Below, in pieces: positions 9,901 through 13,104 of a DNA stretch of 13,104 nucleotides. Position numbers and translations under genes: made by a program. Where the stretch lies: positions 1 to 13,104 of the forward strand of contig JAAAUF010001058.1 in NCBI GenBank assembly GCA_015499985.1. Reading direction: 5' to 3'. The notes beneath the pieces are model-generated. The model was not told where the DNA came from. It saw only the letters and a program-made list of their open reading frames with translations, and did no database searches. Positions within the stretch are counted from its first letter, which is position 1, and every line of letters begins with the position of its first letter. The stretch comes from Haplosporangium gracile. Its lineage: Eukaryota > Mortierellomycota > Mortierellomycetes > Mortierellales > Mortierellaceae.

Positions 9901-11170
9901 TGGTTCCAACGGCGGTAGCAGTCTGTCGTCATCGATTTCCGAGTTTTCAGCAGAGACCCCGGGAACGCCTAGCTCGGGCAGCAACGTCGGTAGCAGCAAC
10001 ATTACCAAGAACAAGCATCGATCGATGAATGCGTTGGTCAACACGCCACCTCTGCGATTCGATGGCAAGAACTACTTTTCGTATTCACCCAAGGGCTCGC
10101 CCTCGTCCAATGGATCGGCAGGCACGATTAACAATCAGCTGCAAGGAAGTGGAGGCACTATTCAGGAGGTTGGCGGCGAGTATCAACCTCAACGATCTGC
10201 TTCAGTACCAGTGGCGTTTGGGGATGATTCGTCCAAGGATGGAGGCTCACCTTCGGAATCATCTCCAGCGATCCGTCGCGCGTCGATGCCTTTGCGCCCC
10301 AGGACCCACAGCACTGGCAACACGGATATCCATCCGTTTGTGATCCCCAATATTAGCTCGCCTACCTCGCCCATTGGGCCTAAGAATTTGCCGCAGGTGA
10401 ACCATACGCGCGATCGTCGGAGTGGCAGTACAAGCAGCGGATCAGGACTGCGATCCAGTCGTCACTCCCTCAAGGCGACGGCGACGCTTCGATCGACGGC
10501 CAAAGGAGCGATCAGGAAGACGAGTCGGACGCGGGACTGTCTGGTGGTGGATGACAATCCGATTAGTGCCAAGATTCTGGAAACGATCCTGACGCGACTG
10601 AACTGCCGGTGTGTGGTGATGCGAAATGGAGCCGAGGCGATCCGTTGTGCCATGGGCAGTGTCAAGTTTGACGTGATCTTTATGGACATTCGTATGCCCA
10701 TCAGTAAGTCTCCTTTGGTATTTTTTTATATGTCTTTATGTCCATTCTCCTTGTCTTGCTTGTGTCAAATTACTAATGGCTCTTCCGTGTATATCAAAAA
10801 ATAATAATAATCAATAGTCGATGGAGAGACGGCGACAAGGATGATCAAGTCGACTCAGAACACCAACTCGTTAACACCGATTATTGCGGTGACGGCATTC
10901 CCGGATTTGGCGGCACAGATCTTTGACTACATGATGGTGAAGCCAGTGACGAGGGAGGAGATTGAGAAGCGGTTGCAGTTCTTTTGTCCGATCCAACCTA
11001 ATGTGAGCGAGGTACCTACGCCGAGCAAGGAGACATCTCCTAGTGCCACAGCCAGTGTCATCGGTAGCGGATATGGCAGTGGAGGTGGTAGTAGTGTCAA
11101 TACCGGTAACGGAGGAGCAGGAGTAATAGCAGAGCTCAGCGTGAAGGGACGATCTGGTTCGACATCCTAA
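975..11170 (+). CDS. RIM15: Rim15/Greatwall-type serine/threonine kinase with PAS, zinc finger and receiver domains
   Basis: The coding exons are 975-1134, 1259-3517, 3647-6131, 6247-8325, 8465-9101, 9203-10703 and 10818-11170. Their lengths sum to 9474 nt and every junction preserves phase, giving 3157 residues ending in TAA at 11168-11170. The ATG at 975 has A at -3 and is the first in frame that splices correctly into exon 2. Domains in order: Ser-rich disordered region with RRxS sites (1-1180), coiled-coil region (about 1182-1275), helical block (1393-1472), PAS (about 1608-1745), acidic linker (about 1766-1803), zinc finger (C1824, C1827, H1839, C1843), AGC kinase (about 2205-2650), hydrophobic-motif-like block (2744-2768) and receiver (about 2985-3096). 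In yeast, Rim15 acts downstream of PKA, TORC1 and Pho85 and phosphorylates endosulfines (Igo1/2), inhibiting PP2A-B55 at entry into quiescence. S. pombe Cek1/Ppk18 and animal Greatwall are relatives. The family call rests on domain order and kinase motifs. The same role here is inference. At 3157 residues it is far longer than yeast Rim15 (1770). Confidence 0.93.
1135..1258 (+). other. intron 1 of the Rim15-like gene
   Basis: 124 nt, with an unusual GTATAC donor and a CTAG acceptor. A CTAAT branch-site match lies near 1213-1217. The exon joins in phase 1, rebuilding a Gly codon (G54). The next AG (1265-1266) would break the frame, so 1257-1258 is the acceptor. An ATG at 1153 inside the intron is in frame with exon 2. 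Confidence 0.88.
2953..2994 (+). repeat. 21-bp in-frame coding duplication
   Basis: Two perfect adjacent copies of a 21-bp unit (2953-2973 and 2974-2994) encode AAGYSML twice in the disordered N-terminal part of the kinase. The perfect identity suggests a recent slippage event. Confidence 0.95.
3518..3646 (+). other. intron 2 of the Rim15-like gene
   Basis: 129 nt, donor GTAAGT, acceptor TTTTAG, branch site CTAAC at 3615-3619. The phase 1 junction rebuilds a Phe codon (F807). A run of 12 G residues (3562-3573) lies inside it; such a run is prone to length error in sequencing. Confidence 0.93.
4771..5052 (+). other. predicted coiled-coil/acidic helical region of the Rim15-like kinase
   Basis: Residues about 1182-1275. 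The segment is rich in Glu, Lys, Leu and Ile, with few Pro or Gly, unlike the Ser/Pro-rich sequence on both sides. It includes KSMLEQYKSDCDEEMRKIID and a later acidic helix with EVEEIEGWIEN. The pattern suggests a helical or coiled-coil segment, perhaps for self-association; that function is inference. Confidence 0.55.
5404..5643 (+). other. conserved pre-PAS helical block of Rim15 proteins
   Basis: Residues about 1393-1472. This ordered segment has LQELISVAQLMLDTPLKTI, followed by WPCRAWYVKALLAVAGLARV and WWEAERSHW. From memory, a similar block with a WYVxLLLAVAGLxRVVxWWEAE core precedes the PAS domain in ascomycete Rim15 homologues. It therefore supports the family call independently of the kinase. 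Its function is unknown to me. Confidence 0.65.
6049..6577 (+). other. PAS domain of the Rim15-like kinase, interrupted by intron 3
   Basis: Residues about 1608-1745. The core reads VTILYLSPSWSELLGFDWQE, then MPISTFLTEEE, a typical PAS opening in which a strand ending in SPS is followed by a helix and the bend before the variable loop. It continues into GRGMLIYERTTGEPIRTMW. Intron 3 lies inside the domain, and the PAS pattern is continuous only after splicing, which supports that intron. PAS domains sense small ligands, redox or light, or mediate protein contacts; no ligand can be inferred here. Confidence 0.8.
6132..6246 (+). other. intron 3 of the Rim15-like gene
   Basis: 115 nt, donor GTAGGT, acceptor ACGTAG, phase 2, rebuilding a Gly codon within the PAS domain. 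The alternative donor at 6136 (GTGAAC) would retain an in-frame TAG at 6133-6135 and is excluded. Confidence 0.88.
6812..6871 (+). other. C-x2-C-x11-H-x3-C zinc finger of the Rim15-like kinase
   Basis: Ligands C1824, C1827, H1839 and C1843 in the segment CNICERMSISLYFEKHSKIC. A finger between the PAS and kinase domains is a recognised Rim15-family feature. It follows an acidic linker (about 1766-1803) rich in Asp and Glu. Zinc binding is inferred from the ligand spacing. Confidence 0.8.
7536..7710 (+). repeat. Ser/Gln-rich low-complexity coding tract
   Basis: Repeated CAG/AGC-type codons encode SSQ, SQS and SHN units, including a short SHNSHNSQSS run, in the linker between zinc finger and kinase. 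The tract is disordered and likely to vary in length between strains. Confidence 0.8.
8326..8464 (+). other. intron 4 of the Rim15-like gene, splitting the HRD motif
   Basis: 139 nt, donor GTAAGT, acceptor TTGCAG, phase 2. It splits the Arg codon of HRD (R2328). A likely branch site is TATTAAC at 8381-8387; there is no AG between it and the acceptor. The last ~39 bases are an 8-bp tandem repeat. Confidence 0.95.
8426..8464 (+). repeat. 8-bp tandem repeat abutting the intron 4 acceptor
   Basis: Three perfect CTTGCACA units (8434-8441, 8442-8449, 8450-8457) follow a degenerate first unit (8426-8433). The array ends in a partial unit, CTTGCAG, which supplies the splice acceptor itself. Confidence 0.92.
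9102..9202 (+). other. intron 5 of the Rim15-like gene
   Basis: 101 nt, donor GTAAGT, acceptor TTATAG, a CTAAT branch-site match near 9168, and a T-rich tract before the acceptor. Phase 0, between the two Trp codons of DWWALG in kinase subdomain IX. Confidence 0.95.
9812..9886 (+). other. hydrophobic-motif-like block after the kinase
   Basis: Residues 2744-2768: DFGTFAFINLPALEKANN followed by DVIRKLR. The F-x-x-F-x-F core (F2745, F2748, F2750) resembles an AGC hydrophobic motif. From memory, this block is strongly conserved in fungal Rim15 proteins. It may dock back onto the kinase N-lobe; that is inference. Confidence 0.6.
10532..10990 (+). other. response-regulator receiver domain of the Rim15-like kinase
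   Basis: Residues about 2985-3096, interrupted by intron 6. It opens with CLVVDDNPISAKILETIL (acid pair D2990/D2991). The phospho-acceptor is D3035 in FMDIRMP, the conserved Thr is T3066 in IAVTAF, and the conserved Lys is K3082 in VKP. D2991 to D3035 spacing (44) matches the family. T3066 to K3082 is only 16 residues, against about 22 in CheY, so helix 4 looks shortened. The complete residue set suggests it could accept phosphate from a histidine phosphotransfer protein. Confidence 0.9.
10704..10817 (+). other. intron 6 of the Rim15-like gene
   Basis: 114 nt, donor GTAAGT, acceptor CAATAG, strong branch site TACTAAT at 10771-10777. Phase 1, rebuilding Ile3041, six residues after the phospho-acceptor Asp. 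Splicing restores RMPIIDGETATRM, a normal receiver sequence. Confidence 0.95.
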
Positions 11171-11774
11171 TGTAGAGCAGGAAGTGCTGTAGTAATAACA
11201 TTGTATCAGTAGTCACAGTAGAAGACGAGCATAGTAGTACTTATTTTGCGTTTGCATTTTCCTCGCTCTCATCCCTGTTTTGGTTCCACTTCCACTGTGC
11301 TCCCCTCGTTTTTTGAGGTTCTGCAGCGTTGGTTGTTGGTTCTATTTTTTCCCGCTCTTTGTCCCTACCCCTTGTTGTGTCCCTTCTTTCCTTCCCCCCC
11401 CCTTTAAAGTTTTGCTGCACCTTCCCTTCCCTCTTCCCTCTGAGCAATCCCACACACTCACCCCTAACTGGCTTGTTGGAGTGGGTGGACACTCACTCGA
11501 CCTCCAAGTACTCACCCGCACTAATGCTGTGTGACAGGCGTGCTTCAACAGCCAAACAACAGACCAAACACTCCCTCCCTCCTTCTCTCCTTCCTGCTTG
11601 CTTATTTTCTTTGCCATTTCTTATTTATTTTTTTTCTTTTGTTCTCCTTCCTCCTCTTCTCTTTCTTGTTCTCTCTTTTCTTTATTTTTCCTCTTCACCC
11701 TCGCACCCTTTGCTCACCCTTTCACTCACTCATCAGACTTTACTCATCCTTATACTCCTCTCCTCTTAAAGCAA
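11171..11774 (+). promoter_or_regulatory. intergenic region: kinase 3' UTR and ALG12 promoter/leader
   Basis: No gene is seen here. The first ~100 bases are the likely 3' UTR of the kinase gene, with AATAAC at 11194-11199 and a nearby TTGTA as weak polyadenylation-type signals; no AATAAA is present. From about 11370 to 11765 the + strand is strongly pyrimidine-rich, with a run of nine C (11394-11402) and CACTCACTC motifs just before the ALG12 start. This resembles the leader of the kinase gene. An upstream ATG at 11524 opens an 81-codon frame ending at TAA 11767-11769, five bases before the ALG12 ATG. Confidence 0.5.
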
Positions 11775-12897
11775 ATGGCAACAACCGAGATGGAGGAGCA
11801 GACCGCCCTCCACAACGAAGCACACACCGCCTCCACAACTAGAACTACTATCACAACTGCAACTGCAACCGCTGCAACCTCCGACACCAACGGCGGATAC
11901 ACACATGCACATGGACACGGGCATGCAAACGGAGTCATAAAGAAGAGAAAGAGCGCACTCTTGCTCCACAACCCGGACGAGCCTAAGACAGGCGGCACCA
12001 AGACTGTCCGCTTCGACACCAACCTCCCTTCCTCCTTCAGCTCGTCCTCATCCCTGTCGTCTTATGATTCTGGAGTTTCCGTCTCTTCTTTTAATTCTTC
12101 TTCTCCTTCGTCGTCATCGACCACTATATCCTCGGCCGATGGAAAGACGATCACAACAACCACGACCACATCCTACACAAAGACATATGTCTCGGACGAC
12201 ACATCCTCCAAGAAACAGCCTTCTGTGCAATCGTGGACAGCTCTCGAATACATTGTTCAATGCTCAGTCCTCATGTTGGTCCTTGCTCACATCGTTGTGG
12301 CCCCCTATACTAAGGTCGAGGAGAGCTTTAACTTGCAGGCAACCCATGATATCCTGAACTTTGGAGTGACCTCCAAGAGTGTTCAGCAGGTAAACTACAT
12401 AAGCGATATCATCTCCTTGTTATTCTCGCAAGTTTCAATCGCGACATGTTACGGCTTTTGTCTGATCTCGATCAGTTGTTATAAAGAGAAGAGAGAGGGG
12501 TCAGACCACACTGGGAGTACATCATCAATGTTCATCGACATGGACTGGACCATTTTGTTGTTATTGGAAACAGCGATGGTCCCTGAGCACAAGCCTTATT
12601 TTTTTAGTCCGGCATTTTTTTTCTTTTTTTCTTTATGTTTGTTTTTTCTCTTTTGTACATGGGATATGATAAACGGAATGCAGATTGCTTACTTGATAAC
12701 CTTTCGCTCTCTAAATATTTTTTTCTTCTGCCTCTTCTGTACTGTTTAGTATGATCATTTGGAGTTCCCGGGAGTCGTCCCAAGGACTTTTGTGGGTCCG
12801 CTCCTCTTGGCCGCGGGAAGCTGGCCCTTGATGACCATTGCGCGTTTCGTTGCTCCAGACTCTGGTCTTCCCAAGGGCCTTGTCGGTCAACTCATCG
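11775..12897 (+). CDS. ALG12: ALG12-like ER alpha-1,6-mannosyltransferase, 5' part only
   Basis: The exons seen are 11775-12389 (205 codons) and 12750-12897 (49 codons plus one base). The gene continues past the right edge. ALG12 is a GT22-family, GT-C fold enzyme of the ER membrane. It adds the eighth mannose, from dolichyl-phosphate mannose, onto Man7GlcNAc2-PP-dolichol during N-glycan precursor assembly. The evidence is a membrane span (about 157-178) followed by [19 protein letters not shown] and, after splicing, [14 protein letters not shown]. Together these are diagnostic of ALG12; E182/E183 lie in the first luminal loop, where GT-C enzymes carry catalytic acids. I chose the ATG at 11775 because the coding frame has no ATG upstream before the CT-rich leader; M at 11790 is an alternative. 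About 155 Ser/Thr-rich residues precede the first span, whereas known ALG12 proteins start almost at it. About 254 residues of an expected 500-plus are visible. Confidence 0.88.
12390..12749 (+). other. intron 1 of the ALG12-like gene
   Basis: 360 nt, donor GTAAAC, acceptor TTTAG, phase 0. It is about three times longer than the kinase-gene introns and T-rich in its second half. Splicing joins [10 protein letters not shown] to [10 protein letters not shown], matching the family. The intron is a multiple of three and open in frame until its own final TAG. Confidence 0.88.
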
Positions 12898-13104
12898 GTA
12901 AGAAGGACAAGGAGGAGGAAGAAAAACGAAAAAAAAAGAACTATTTCATCTCCTCCCTCGTTTTGTTGTTACATGTTTTGCTTTTGTTTTGTCAATGCGG
13001 CTACATTTGTTGACATATCAACACGTCAAACGTTTTTTATTATTCTGTTCATGGCTCGTGTGTACAGTACGTTTTGACTAACCCCTTCTTTTTTTTTTTT
13101 TTTT
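12898..13104 (+). other. intron 2 of the ALG12-like gene, running off the window
   Basis: Donor GTAAGA at 12898, phase 1. A strong branch-site match, TGACTAAC, lies at 13075-13082 and is followed by a pyrimidine tract ending in 16 T (13089-13104). The true acceptor therefore lies just past the right edge. The next exon should begin by completing a Val codon (QLIVR in relatives). Confidence 0.75.

Noticed and set aside
975..11170. Splitting the kinase locus into several genes at the long open frames
   Set aside because: All six introns have GT-AG ends and matching phases. They rebuild domains interrupted by introns: PAS, HRD loop, DWWALG and receiver.
13066..13067. TACAG acceptor for ALG12 intron 2 inside the window
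   Set aside because: In phase 1 it gives V-R-F-D then a stop at 13079-13081. The TGACTAAC at 13075-13082 followed by a T tract fits a branch site for an acceptor beyond the edge.

Overview
The window looks like nuclear DNA of a filamentous fungus, most likely an early-diverging one. A Mortierella-type genome is my best guess from the short GT-AG introns with CTAAC/CTAAT branch sites, the Ser-rich proteins and the CT-rich leaders, but I cannot prove the genus. Two protein-coding genes lie head to tail on the + strand.

Positions 1-974 hold no gene I can defend. There is a purine-rich half (GA run at 411-441), then a long pyrimidine-rich half (about 600-900) with a 15-bp tandem repeat, which I read as promoter and 5' leader. 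A weak minus-strand reading frame touches the left edge.

Positions 975-11170 hold one large gene in seven exons: 975-1134, 1259-3517, 3647-6131, 6247-8325, 8465-9101, 9203-10703 and 10818-11170. All six splice junctions keep phase, the coding length is 9474 nt, and the product is 3157 residues. It is a Rim15/Greatwall-type (AGC family) kinase. Its order is: long Ser-rich disordered N-terminus with many RRxS sites, coiled-coil region, conserved helical block, PAS domain, C-x2-C-x11-H-x3-C zinc finger, AGC kinase split by a ~170-residue activation-segment insert, hydrophobic-motif-like block, and C-terminal response-regulator receiver. In yeast, Rim15 integrates PKA, TORC1 and Pho85 inputs and phosphorylates endosulfines (Igo1/2) to inhibit PP2A-B55 at entry into quiescence. 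The receiver here keeps every catalytic residue, including the phospho-acceptor Asp.

Positions 11171-11774 are intergenic: a 3' UTR, then a CT-rich leader. Positions 11775 to the right edge hold the 5' part of an ALG12-like ER mannosyltransferase gene. Two exons are seen (11775-12389 and 12750-12897), and the second intron runs off the window. This protein has a ~155-residue Ser/Thr-rich extension ahead of its first membrane span. The two genes do not obviously work together; their proximity looks incidental, apart from similar CT-rich leaders.

The points most worth a second look are the complete receiver with a shortened T-to-K interval, a twice-used A-B basic/Ser motif pair in the N-terminus, an 8-bp minisatellite against the acceptor of the intron that splits the HRD motif, and an ALG12 intron that stays open in frame until its own terminal TAG.
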